Source: CAIZGX01 sp044239865 (lineage in GTDB: Bacteria; Bacteroidota; Bacteroidia; Flavobacteriales_D; Sanyastnellaceae). Taken from it: 64,000 bases of DNA. A model generated the notes under the pieces. It was given only the letters and a program-made list of their open reading frames with translations, did no database searches and had not been told where the DNA came from. The translations under genes and the position numbers were made by a program. Shown piece after piece: positions 16,548 to 23,739 of the stretch. Where the stretch lies: the NCBI GenBank assembly GCA_044239865.1, contig JBIIAO010000002.1, positions 124,001-188,000 on the forward strand. Direction: 5' to 3'. The number at the start of each line of letters is the position of its first letter. Within the stretch, counting starts at the first letter, position 1.

Positions 16548-16934
16548 TTACTTGGCTTTGTTGTTTATCAATTCTCTTTTGTATAAAGTCTCTAAGCGTT
16601 TTGCCGAAAAAACGGTGATCACGTAATCTGAGTTCATCCAACGATAAGCTTTCGTTTCTATCGCATCTGGTTGAAGCGCGGGAGTGCTCGTTAAAACTGC
16701 GAAAAGCATCTGTGGCGTTGGCGATGCAGAATCCAGAAGGTTATCTCCTGAAGTATTCAACACAGGGGTAATCGCCGCTTTTTCGGGAGCTAAAGTCACC
16801 GAAAACATGTTGTTCTGTAAAAAATTCAACCAAGAAGCATCACTGTTGTGACGACTGGTTATGTTCGACTGAGCGAACGAAATTCCAATTGTTCCGAGGA
16901 ACAAAAAGAGAGAGAGCAGAATTTTCTTTTCCAT
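16548..16934 (-). CDS. Small secreted protein, partner gene of the T9SS cargo
   Basis: A 128-aa protein with a clear signal peptide (1-21, ending SFAQ) and no domain I recognise. The mature 107 residues end basic (LYKRELINNKAK). The stop codon is one nucleotide before the start of the large T9SS protein, so they form an operon; a role in that protein's export or attachment is only inferred from position. Confidence 0.7.
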   Translation of the reverse strand: MEKKILLSLFLFLGTIGISFAQSNITSRHNSDASWLNFLQNNMFSVTLAPEKAAITPVLNTSGDNLLDSASPTPQMLFAVLTSTPALQPDAIETKAYRWMNSDYVITVFSAKRLETLYKRELINNKAK

Positions 16935-16939
16935 AAAAA

Positions 16940-16947
16940 CAAAAATA
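16940..16947 (-). promoter_or_regulatory. Promoter -7 element of the small secreted protein/T9SS operon
   Basis: TATTTTTG on the minus strand ends 5 nt before the ATG at 16934, which again predicts a leaderless or nearly leaderless transcript. No TTG is evident at the expected -33 distance. Confidence 0.55.
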
Positions 16948-17032
16948 GGTAATGTGTTGACTATTTCATTCAGAAAATAGTTGTCCGTTTATTAAAATGA
17001 TTTCAAAAAAATAGGAATTTGAAAAATATGTG

Positions 17033-17040
17033 TATATTTG
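17033..17040 (+). promoter_or_regulatory. Promoter -7 element of the tRNA-Lys gene
   Basis: TATATTTG matches TAnnTTTG and ends 22 nt before the mature tRNA 5' end. The upstream -33 element is not clear. Confidence 0.55.
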
Positions 17041-17062
17041 CAGCCGCTTTTAAGAGCAAGAT

Positions 17063-17138
17063 GATCTCGTAGCTCAGCTGGTAGAGCAATACACTTTTAA
17101 TGTATGGGCCCTGGGTTCGAATCCCAGCGGGATCACCA
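17063..17138 (+). tRNA. tRNA-Lys (anticodon TTT)
   Basis: A 76-nt cloverleaf. The acceptor stem GATCTCG pairs with CGGGATC (one U-G pair), the anticodon loop is CTTTTAA with anticodon TTT, and the T-arm contains GGTTCGAATCC. CCA is encoded (17136-17138). Confidence 0.97.
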
Positions 17139-17142
17139 AAAA

Positions 17143-17170
17143 GAAAAAAGGCAGGAAACTGCCTTTTTTC
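17143..17170 (+). terminator. Terminator-like hairpin between two tRNA genes
   Basis: A 12-bp stem (17143-17154 with 17159-17170) with a GAAA tetraloop ends in a T6 tract. It lies 4 nt after tRNA-Lys and only 10 nt before tRNA-Leu, so there is little room for a separate tRNA-Leu promoter. It may terminate partially or serve as a processing signal. Confidence 0.8.
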
Positions 17171-17180
17171 ATTCTCAATT

Positions 17181-17262
17181 GCCCTGGTGGTGAAATTGGT
17201 AGACACGCCATCTTGAGGGGGTGGTTCCGTAAGGTATGCTGGTTCGAGTCCAGTCCAGGGCA
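17181..17262 (+). tRNA. tRNA-Leu (anticodon GAG)
   Basis: An 82-nt class II tRNA. The acceptor stem GCCCTGG pairs with CCAGGGC, the anticodon stem CCATC pairs with GGTGG around loop TTGAGGG (anticodon GAG), and there is a long variable arm. The discriminator is A; CCA is not fully encoded (ACA follows the stem). Confidence 0.96.
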
Positions 17263-17263
17263 C

Positions 17264-17288
17264 AAAGGGGAATTTTCCCCTTTTTTTT
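17264..17288 (+). terminator. Terminator after tRNA-Leu
   Basis: AAAGGGGA pairs with TCCCCTTT around a 4-nt loop, followed by a T tract of eight. Confidence 0.88.
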
Positions 17289-17354
17289 ATGTCTATAAAA
17301 AACACTTGTGCCCAACGGAATAAGGTACTTTCGCAGAACGATTGATTAGACGAA

Positions 17355-18407
17355 ATGGAAAAGATAAAAAGTAATTTCACATGGATAGCGGGACCGTGCA
17401 GCGCGGAGTCTGAAGAACAGGTTATACAAACCGCCCGTGATTTAAGTTTGAAAATACCTTTATCTTATTACCGCGCAGGCTTGTGGAAGCCACGAACTAG
17501 TCCGAATTCATTCGAAGGAATGGGAGCCCCAGCGCTTTCTTGGATGAAAAAAGCCAAAGAAGAAACGGGGGTTAAAATCATTACAGAAGTAGCTACTTCT
17601 CAGCACGTAGAATTGTGTCTTGAACATAATTTCGATGCTCTTTGGATTGGTGCACGAACAACTACGAATCCTTTTTCAGTGAAAGAAATTGCTGAAGCGC
17701 TGCGTGGGGTGAACATTCCCATCTTTATTAAGAACCCCATTAATCCTGACCTTTCGTTATGGATTGGTGCCTTTGAGCGATTTCAAAAAGTAGGGCTTAC
17801 CGATTTAAGCGCTATTCACCGAGGGTTCTCAGTAGCCAATAAACTACCTTACCGAAACAAACCGCTCTGGGAAATTCCAATTGAATTCAAAACACAATTT
17901 CCCGATATACCTCTTCTCTGTGACCCCAGCCACATCTGTGGAAATAGGACATTGCTGAAAGACGTTAGCCAACGCGCCATTGACTTGGGCATGAATGGAA
18001 TCATGATTGAAAGTCACCCGAATCCTGACAGTGCCTTAAGCGATGCCGCCCAACAAATTACCCCAGCTCAAGTTGCGGAAATGGCTGCTGCTCTGCATTA
18101 CAGAACCACCTCACTCACTTCCAATTCTGCTGAAAAACTTCAAATACTGAGAGATCGCGTAGATGCTTTAGATGCAGATATTATTGATTTGTTGGGAAAA
18201 CGAATGGATATCGCAAGAGAGATGGGCGCTTTGAAAAAAGATGAAGGCATAATCATTTTCCAATTGGAACGTTGGAAGGAAATTCTTGAAAGTCGTGAAG
18301 CTTGGGGCAAGTCGGCGCAACTCACAGAGACTTTCCTATCTGCCTATCTCGAAGCTATTCACAAGGAAAGTATTCGAGCGCAAAACGGCGTTATGAACAA
18401 AGACTAA
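17355..18407 (+). CDS. Bifunctional DAHP synthase / chorismate mutase
   Basis: A 350-aa fusion that supplies aromatic amino acid synthesis. Residues 1-255 are a type I-beta 3-deoxy-7-phosphoheptulonate synthase (IAGPCSAES at about 11-19, YRAGLWKPRTSP, EVATSQHVE, FIKNP, DPSHICGNR, GIMIESHPNPDSALSD), which condenses phosphoenolpyruvate with erythrose 4-phosphate. Residues about 262-350 are an AroQ-type chorismate mutase (LRDRVDALDADIIDLLGKRMDIAREMG). In such fusions the mutase domain also gives prephenate-type feedback control. Fusion in this order is common in Bacteroidota. A promoter-like TACTTTCG lies about 21 nt upstream of the ATG; no other aro genes are adjacent. Confidence 0.95.
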   Translation: MEKIKSNFTWIAGPCSAESEEQVIQTARDLSLKIPLSYYRAGLWKPRTSPNSFEGMGAPALSWMKKAKEETGVKIITEVATSQHVELCLEHNFDALWIGARTTTNPFSVKEIAEALRGVNIPIFIKNPINPDLSLWIGAFERFQKVGLTDLSAIHRGFSVANKLPYRNKPLWEIPIEFKTQFPDIPLLCDPSHICGNRTLLKDVSQRAIDLGMNGIMIESHPNPDSALSDAAQQITPAQVAEMAAALHYRTTSLTSNSAEKLQILRDRVDALDADIIDLLGKRMDIAREMGALKKDEGIIIFQLERWKEILESREAWGKSAQLTETFLSAYLEAIHKESIRAQNGVMNKD

Positions 18408-18482
18408 ACTCCCTTCATTGTGAATGAATGGTGAATAAAATCAATAGGTTCAGTTGACCCGTCTGCGCTAATTTTACGAGAT

Positions 18483-18983
18483 ATGCGCGCGTGGACTCTT
18501 TTTGGGTTTTTGGTTTCAGGCTTTTCTATGCTTGGACAAGACTCCGCGCCTCAAGATTCATTGCTGCCTATTGTACCCTACTCCTCTGACGGAGCCGCTA
18601 GACAATGGCTCAATGGAAGCGATAAGTCGAACTTGCCGAAATTCACAGCAGCGATCGTGCCCATTCAACCTGTTGTTATTTATTTTGAGAAATCGGGAGC
18701 TGATCTGAGTACTTCAGCAAAGCAGCAATTGAACGACATTGTCGAAAAACTTGCGCGGAATACTAAAACCGCTGTGCTTATTACGGGTTACGCAGACCGC
18801 AACGGGAGTAGTGAAAAAAACTGGAAAGAATCCGAAAAACGAGCGAAGGCCGTTCGAGAGTTTCTTGTGGCATCTGGGATTGACTCTAATCGATGCGTAG
18901 CTAAGTTTGCAGGAGATGTTGCATCCATTGGAAAGAACCCCGGAGACCGGAAAGTTGTTGTTGAATTTATAGCTCGTCCATAA
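18483..18983 (+). CDS. OmpA-family C-terminal domain protein
   Basis: A 166-aa envelope protein with a signal peptide (about 1-18, ending MLGQ), a short linker, and one OmpA peptidoglycan-binding domain (about 62-164: VVIYFEKSGADLS, ITGYADRNGS, RAKAVREFLVASGI, DRKVVVEFI). There is no beta-barrel or lipobox, so it is probably soluble periplasmic. A promoter-like TAATTTTA ends 6 nt before the ATG. It is coupled to the next gene by TAATG. Confidence 0.85.
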   Translation: MRAWTLFGFLVSGFSMLGQDSAPQDSLLPIVPYSSDGAARQWLNGSDKSNLPKFTAAIVPIQPVVIYFEKSGADLSTSAKQQLNDIVEKLARNTKTAVLITGYADRNGSSEKNWKESEKRAKAVREFLVASGIDSNRCVAKFAGDVASIGKNPGDRKVVVEFIARP

Positions 18984-19591
18984 TGAAAATAATTTGTATT
19001 GGCAGAAATTACGCGGCTCATGCCGCAGAATTGGGAAATGCCGTTCCTGAAAATCCGGTGGTATTCTGCAAACCCGACTCTGCGATTATTCAGCGTGGAA
19101 ATCCGTTTGTCATTCCTGCATTCACCAACGATGTGCATTACGAGCTGGAGCTGGTTTTCCGAATAAATAGATTGGGAAAGCACATTCAAGAATCTTTTGC
19201 TCCGCGCTATTATAACGAGGTGACACTAGGCATAGACTTCACGGCAAGAGACGTTCAAGACGAATTGAAAAAGAAAGGGCTTCCTTGGGAACGCGCTAAA
19301 GCTTTCGACGGATCTGCTTTCGTTAGTGAGAAATTCTTCGACATTGAATCACTTCCTTCCACCCTACTTTTCACATTGAAAAAAAACGGAACGGTTGTTC
19401 AAGAAGGAAACAGTTCACACATGATTCATTCCATAGATAAGCTTATTGAAAACGTCTCGGAAGTTTTCACTCTGAAGATTGGAGATTTAATTTTCACTGG
19501 AACTCCAGCAGGAGTTGGCCCTGTAACTTCGGGTGATTTGTTGGAAGGATTTCTTTTCGAAGAAAAAGTTTTTTCGCTTCGAATTAAATAA
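18983..19591 (+). CDS. Fumarylacetoacetate hydrolase (FAH) family protein
   Basis: A 202-aa member of the FAHD1-like branch, metal-dependent enzymes that cleave or decarboxylate 2-oxo acids such as acylpyruvates or oxaloacetate. Seen: IGRNYAAHAAELGN near the N-terminus, the metal-site segment HYELELVFRI (about 52-61), GIDFTARDVQ, WERAKAFDGSA and the terminal FTGTPAGVGPV. The substrate cannot be set from sequence. It is coupled by one base (TAATG) to the OmpA-like gene and ends 3 nt from the convergent pcm gene, with no terminator between. Confidence 0.9.
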   Translation: MKIICIGRNYAAHAAELGNAVPENPVVFCKPDSAIIQRGNPFVIPAFTNDVHYELELVFRINRLGKHIQESFAPRYYNEVTLGIDFTARDVQDELKKKGLPWERAKAFDGSAFVSEKFFDIESLPSTLLFTLKKNGTVVQEGNSSHMIHSIDKLIENVSEVFTLKIGDLIFTGTPAGVGPVTSGDLLEGFLFEEKVFSLRIK

Positions 19592-19594
19592 GAC

Positions 19595-20251
19595 TCAAGA
19601 TTTCGTGTTGCTTCTTTTTTCTAGCATAGGAACAAACGAAAACTCTCCGAAATACGTGTTTTGAAAATTTCCTTCAGCGTCTTCTTGAATAAGCGTCATT
19701 TCCTGTTTATCGCCTTCGCCGAAAGGCATAACTAGCTTCCCTCCTGGCTTCATTTGCATAAGTAGTTCTTCAGGAACAACAGGTATTGCGCAAGTGATGA
19801 TTATTCTATCGTACGGAGCAAATACCGGAATTCCTTTGTAGCCATCTCCGTAGGCCAAGTGGCATTTGTACCCCATTTCAGCCAACAACTTTTTCGAGGT
19901 ATCGAAAAGCAATTTCTGTCTTTCAATAGAATAAACTTTCGCTCCCATTTCACAAAGGACAGAGGTCTGATATCCAGAGCCGGTTCCTATTTCCAAAACC
20001 TTCATCCCCTTCTCTACATCTAAAAGCTGGCTTTGAAAAGCTACGGTATACGGCGCAGATATGGTCTGCTCCGCCCCTATTGGAAGGGCCTTGTTCTCAT
20101 AGGCCAATTCCACAAAAGCACTAGTTAAAAACGCATGTCTAGGCACTTTATTCATGGCATCTATAACGCGAGTATCTGTAATTCCCTTTTCGCGTAGTTC
20201 CTCCACTAATTTTCTCCTCAGTCCTTTATGCCTGTAATTATCCTCAATCAT
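19595..20251 (-). CDS. pcm: Protein-L-isoaspartate O-methyltransferase
   Basis: SAM-dependent enzyme that starts repair of isoaspartyl residues in aged proteins. The 218-aa protein has the family signatures MNKVPRHAF, ISAPYTVAFQSQLLD, SAM motif I VLEIGTGSGYQT (about 85-96), and the post-motif RIIITCAIPVVPEELL. Length is normal. A near-consensus TACCTTGG ends 4 nt before the ATG at 20251, another leaderless-type arrangement. Convergent with the FAH gene at a 3-nt gap. Confidence 0.95.
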   Translation of the reverse strand: MIEDNYRHKGLRRKLVEELREKGITDTRVIDAMNKVPRHAFLTSAFVELAYENKALPIGAEQTISAPYTVAFQSQLLDVEKGMKVLEIGTGSGYQTSVLCEMGAKVYSIERQKLLFDTSKKLLAEMGYKCHLAYGDGYKGIPVFAPYDRIIITCAIPVVPEELLMQMKPGGKLVMPFGEGDKQEMTLIQEDAEGNFQNTYFGEFSFVPMLEKRSNTKS

Positions 20252-20313
20252 ACCGCCAAGGTACGGGACTATTTCATCCGCTTTTCAGTGTTGAAAAGTA
20301 AAAATCAACGAAG

Positions 20314-20327
20314 TGATGTCGACATCA
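20314..20327. promoter_or_regulatory. Perfect 14-bp palindrome (candidate operator)
   Basis: TGATGTCGACATCA is self-complementary over all 14 bp. It lies about 35 nt before the ATG of the oxidoreductase gene and just upstream of a CACATTTG element (20337-20344) that resembles a -7 box. Its size and central CG fit an operator for a dimeric regulator; the regulator is unknown. Confidence 0.5.
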
Positions 20328-20362
20328 ATTTCAATCACATTTGCATAAGAAGAGAATTATTT

Positions 20363-21307
20363 ATGTTGAAAATAGGAGTTTTAGGGACGGGTTACTTAGG
20401 GAAGATTCACATGCAAGTGCTTTCGGAATTACCGGAATTGTTTCAGTCTATTCATTTTTTCGATCCAGATATTAAAGCTGCGAAAGAAGCAGCGGCACGC
20501 TTTGGCATTGAGCCTTGTCATAGCCTCGATGCGCTCATTAACGAAGTTGATGTCGTTGATGTCGTTTCAAGCACGCCCTCACATTTCCAATGTGCTTCGA
20601 ATGCTATTCGAAATTTAAAGCACGTTTTCATTGAAAAGCCAATTACTTCGACCTTAGAAGAAAGCAACCGATTAATTAAACTCGCTAAAGAAGCCCAAGT
20701 CATTGCTCAAGTAGGACACATTGAGCGATTCAATCCAGCATTTGTAGCCGTTTCATCGCTTCTTGAAAACACCAAGTACATTGAAGCACACCGATTGAGT
20801 CAATTCAAGGGAAGAAACAACGACGTCTCTGTCATTCTAGATGTTATGATTCACGATATTGATTTAGTTCTAGCGGTAACTCAGGCAAATGTTAGAAGAG
20901 TTTCGGCCAATGGGGCTTCCGTTCTTACGCCTCATATTGACATTGCGAATGCCCGCATTGAGTTAGACAATGGGTGTGTTGCAAATCTTACTGCCAGTCG
21001 TGTAGGCACGGACTCCATGCGTAAAATGCGCTTCTACCAAAAAGATGCTTGTTACGTTTCAGATTTTCTAAACAAGACAGCCCATAGCTATGAACTTCTT
21101 CGTGAAAACGAAGAAAATGAAATCACTAAAAAAAGTCTTTCAGTTTCAGATACCAATGCGTTGAAACAGGAGTTAATGAGTTTCGGTGAAGCCGTCTTGC
21201 GGCAATCAGAACCAACAGTATCACTTGAAGACGGACACAAAGCATTGGCTGTAGCAGAAATGATTGCTGAAAAAATTAGACAGAGCGTGTTCACTTCTGA
21301 GGATTAA
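20363..21307 (+). CDS. Gfo/Idh/MocA family NAD(P)-dependent oxidoreductase
   Basis: A 314-aa sugar or inositol-type dehydrogenase family member. The N-terminal Rossmann fold starts IGVLGTGYLGKIH; EKPITSTLEE carries the family EKP motif, and GHIERFNPAF starts the substrate domain. It acts in the cytoplasm; the substrate is probably a sugar nucleotide or lipid-linked precursor, since homologs in this phylum often lie beside envelope genes, but this is inference. The start at 20363 excludes 45 upstream codons that overlap the pcm promoter region. A perfect palindrome upstream suggests specific regulation. Confidence 0.9.
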   Translation: MLKIGVLGTGYLGKIHMQVLSELPELFQSIHFFDPDIKAAKEAAARFGIEPCHSLDALINEVDVVDVVSSTPSHFQCASNAIRNLKHVFIEKPITSTLEESNRLIKLAKEAQVIAQVGHIERFNPAFVAVSSLLENTKYIEAHRLSQFKGRNNDVSVILDVMIHDIDLVLAVTQANVRRVSANGASVLTPHIDIANARIELDNGCVANLTASRVGTDSMRKMRFYQKDACYVSDFLNKTAHSYELLRENEENEITKKSLSVSDTNALKQELMSFGEAVLRQSEPTVSLEDGHKALAVAEMIAEKIRQSVFTSED

Positions 21308-21370
21308 AGCTGTTTTTTTTCTAAGGCAATAATCTAACTTTTCTGCCGTTTCTCAGACTAACCTTTTTGA

Positions 21371-21388
21371 TGCGAATGTATATTCGCA
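21371..21388. promoter_or_regulatory. Inverted repeat over a promoter-like element
   Basis: TGCGAAT-GTAT-ATTCGCA is a 7-bp perfect inverted repeat with a 4-nt spacer. TATATTCG (21379-21386), one mismatch from TAnnTTTG, overlaps its right half. It lies 16 nt before the TTG start at 21405, where a repressor could block transcription. Confidence 0.45.
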
Positions 21389-21404
21389 ACCCAAAACACG
21401 CCGA

Positions 21405-22271
21405 TTGAAACCAACAGTATTTTTTATAGCCCTTTTCGTTCTTGTACTTCAAGGATGTGATATTATAAATCCAGAGGAAAAAGAACCTGCGTATTTGTAT
21501 ATCCCGTCATTTACGTTTCAAGCAAATCTTGATCAAGGCACCGCAAGCGAATCCATAACCGAAGTGTGGGTTTACGCTAAGGACCAAAGCTTGGGGGTTT
21601 ATGACTTACCCGCAAAAATTCCAATTTTAGATCTCGGCACAACCGACATTCGAATATTTGCTGGCATTAAAAACAACGGTATCTCTAACACACGTATTCG
21701 TTATCCGTTTTACGCACCATTCGATACAACGTTAACACTGTCGCCCTTTCAGGTAGACACACTCATCCCTCATTTTTCCTATTACAGCCAAGCGGTTATC
21801 ACGGAAAAAGGATTTGAAGGAGGGAACTTTTTAGTTCAAACAGGAACGAACAACGGCAACTTTTCAGTTACTAACCAAGCTGCTCAAGTTTTCGAAGGAA
21901 ACAGGAGCGGTTGGGGGCACATAGACACAGGACTTAGTCATTTGTATTACAAAGACGACGACAACCTCAATTACACAAGCGGTGACAATGTCTTTCTTGA
22001 ATTGAACTACAGTAGCAATAATATTTTCTCAGTTGGATTTATAACAACTACCGGTGGAATAGCATCTAAGAATCTTGCCCTGATTATTAATCCGACATCA
22101 AGTGGGGATGGGCTTTTGACTGTTTGGAAAAAGATCTATATTGACTTTGGCTATGTGCTTCAGCAAAATCCAACCGCTCAATTTCATGAATTATACATTG
22201 AAGCCATTCCGGCAAACGCCACTACTCCGGTAAACATTTTTCTTGACAATTTGAAGTGGGTGACTTGGTAG
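21405..22271 (+). CDS. Lipoprotein of unknown function
   Basis: A 288-aa protein beginning at TTG; the signal FIALFVLVLQGC gives Cys18 as the lipidated residue. The mature part is beta-rich and lacks recognised domains; the segment FEGGNFLVQTG and the C-terminal FLDNLKWVTW resemble a lectin- or jelly-roll-like fold. It stands 17 nt before the sugar transferase gene and is probably in the same transcript. It may be a surface or polysaccharide-related lipoprotein, but only position argues for this. Confidence 0.78.
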   Translation: MKPTVFFIALFVLVLQGCDIINPEEKEPAYLYIPSFTFQANLDQGTASESITEVWVYAKDQSLGVYDLPAKIPILDLGTTDIRIFAGIKNNGISNTRIRYPFYAPFDTTLTLSPFQVDTLIPHFSYYSQAVITEKGFEGGNFLVQTGTNNGNFSVTNQAAQVFEGNRSGWGHIDTGLSHLYYKDDDNLNYTSGDNVFLELNYSSNNIFSVGFITTTGGIASKNLALIINPTSSGDGLLTVWKKIYIDFGYVLQQNPTAQFHELYIEAIPANATTPVNIFLDNLKWVTW

Positions 22272-22288
22272 CGAAGGGTGAATAGAAT

Positions 22289-23698
22289 TTGAAGAATAAA
22301 GGAATCATATTTTCATATGTCGCAGCAGATTGGATTGCTGCTGCTTCTGCGTGGACGAGTCTTTATGTTCTCCGAAAAAAATTCGAAGCAATCAAATATG
22401 GTTATGATTTAGGATTTCATACCGATGCCAATTTTTTCGCTGCGCTTATATTTATTCCCCTCGGGTGGATTTGCTTTTACGCTATGTGGGGCATGTATTC
22501 CGATGTATTGCGAAGACACCGTTTACGAGAAATTGGACAAATTCTAGCGACCTCATTAATTGGCAACACTGTCATCTTCTTTTTGTTTTTGTTAGACGAC
22601 GAGCTACCTAATTACAATTATTACTACACAACATTTGGATTTCTTTTACTCGCTCATTTAGGCCTAACCCTGCTACTAAGAATTTCTATTACTTCAAGAA
22701 CGGTTAAAAAGATTCAGTCTCGCAAATGGGGATTTCCTACCCTAATTGTTGGCGGAAATGCAAGAGCGCTGCAGCTTGTAGATGAGATAACCCATTTAAA
22801 AAAATCACCTGGATTTTTATTTAAGGGATATCTTAAAATAAACGGTGCCGACGAACTGCTCTCTGCAAGTCTACCACTTTTCGGGAAATACCCAAGCTTA
22901 CCGTCCATAATTGAAGAGCATCAAATTGAAGAAGTCATTTTATCGGTTGAAAGTGGCGACCACAAAGAATTGGAAAATATTTTAGCTCTTTTGGAAAACT
23001 ACAATGTTCGCATTAACATTATACCAGACACCTTCGATATTTTATCTGGAAATGTGAAGATGACGAGCATTTTCGGAGTTCCTCTCATTCGCTTAAATAC
23101 GCTTTTAATGCCGAGTTGGCAATTCAGCATTAAACGAATTCTAGACATCTTTTTAAGTGCTATTGCACTTCTCATTTTATCTCCCCTGCTGCTTATTATT
23201 TCCGGACTTGTGAAATCTACATCACGAGGAACGATCTTCTTTTTTCAAGAGAGAATTGGAAGAAATGGCATTCCTTTTCAGATAATTAAATTCAGAAGTA
23301 TGTTCACCGACGCGGAAAAATTGGGTCCGCAATTGAGTTCAACACACGACTCTCGAATTACCAAATTTGGCAAATTTCTAAGAAAAACACGCTTTGATGA
23401 ATTGCCTCAATTCTGGAATGTATTAGCAGGAGATATGGCACTTGTTGGTCCTCGACCCGAGCGCCAATTCTATATTGATCAGATTTCGAAAATAAATCCG
23501 CACTATCAAAAGCTTCATCGTATTCGTCCCGGTATTACATCTTGGGGACAGGTGAAATATGGTTATGCTGAAAACGTTGAAGAAATGGTTCAGCGTCTTC
23601 GTTACGATTTATTGTACCTCGAAAACATGTCCTTGGCCATGGACATAAAGATTCTCTTTTACACGGTTGTGATTGTGTTAAAAGGAAGTGGGAAGTAG
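22289..23698 (+). CDS. Undecaprenyl-phosphate sugar phosphotransferase (WbaP/WcaJ-like)
   Basis: A 469-aa polyprenyl glycosylphosphotransferase that attaches the first sugar phosphate of an exopolysaccharide or glycan to the lipid carrier. Four or five N-terminal membrane helices (about 8-125), a CoA-binding-like domain (about 145-270, LIVGGNARALQLVDEI), one further helix (about 290-312), and the catalytic bacterial sugar transferase domain (KRILDIFLS; FFQERIGRNGIPFQIIKFRSM; RKTRFDELPQFWNVLAGDMALVGPRPE; GITSWGQVKYGY). It starts at TTG, needed to include the first helix. Sugar specificity is not visible. Confidence 0.93.
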   Translation: MKNKGIIFSYVAADWIAAASAWTSLYVLRKKFEAIKYGYDLGFHTDANFFAALIFIPLGWICFYAMWGMYSDVLRRHRLREIGQILATSLIGNTVIFFLFLLDDELPNYNYYYTTFGFLLLAHLGLTLLLRISITSRTVKKIQSRKWGFPTLIVGGNARALQLVDEITHLKKSPGFLFKGYLKINGADELLSASLPLFGKYPSLPSIIEEHQIEEVILSVESGDHKELENILALLENYNVRINIIPDTFDILSGNVKMTSIFGVPLIRLNTLLMPSWQFSIKRILDIFLSAIALLILSPLLLIISGLVKSTSRGTIFFFQERIGRNGIPFQIIKFRSMFTDAEKLGPQLSSTHDSRITKFGKFLRKTRFDELPQFWNVLAGDMALVGPRPERQFYIDQISKINPHYQKLHRIRPGITSWGQVKYGYAENVEEMVQRLRYDLLYLENMSLAMDIKILFYTVVIVLKGSGK

Positions 23699-23739
23699 TT
23701 GTTTAAATTGTTCTTCACTACCTTAACAAAAAAAATTAT

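Noticed and set aside
17003..17380. Minus-strand open frame across the two tRNA genes (125 codons)
   Set aside because: It is translation through tRNA-Lys and tRNA-Leu on the opposite strand, a known source of false proteins (LEPAYLTEPPPQDG-like text).
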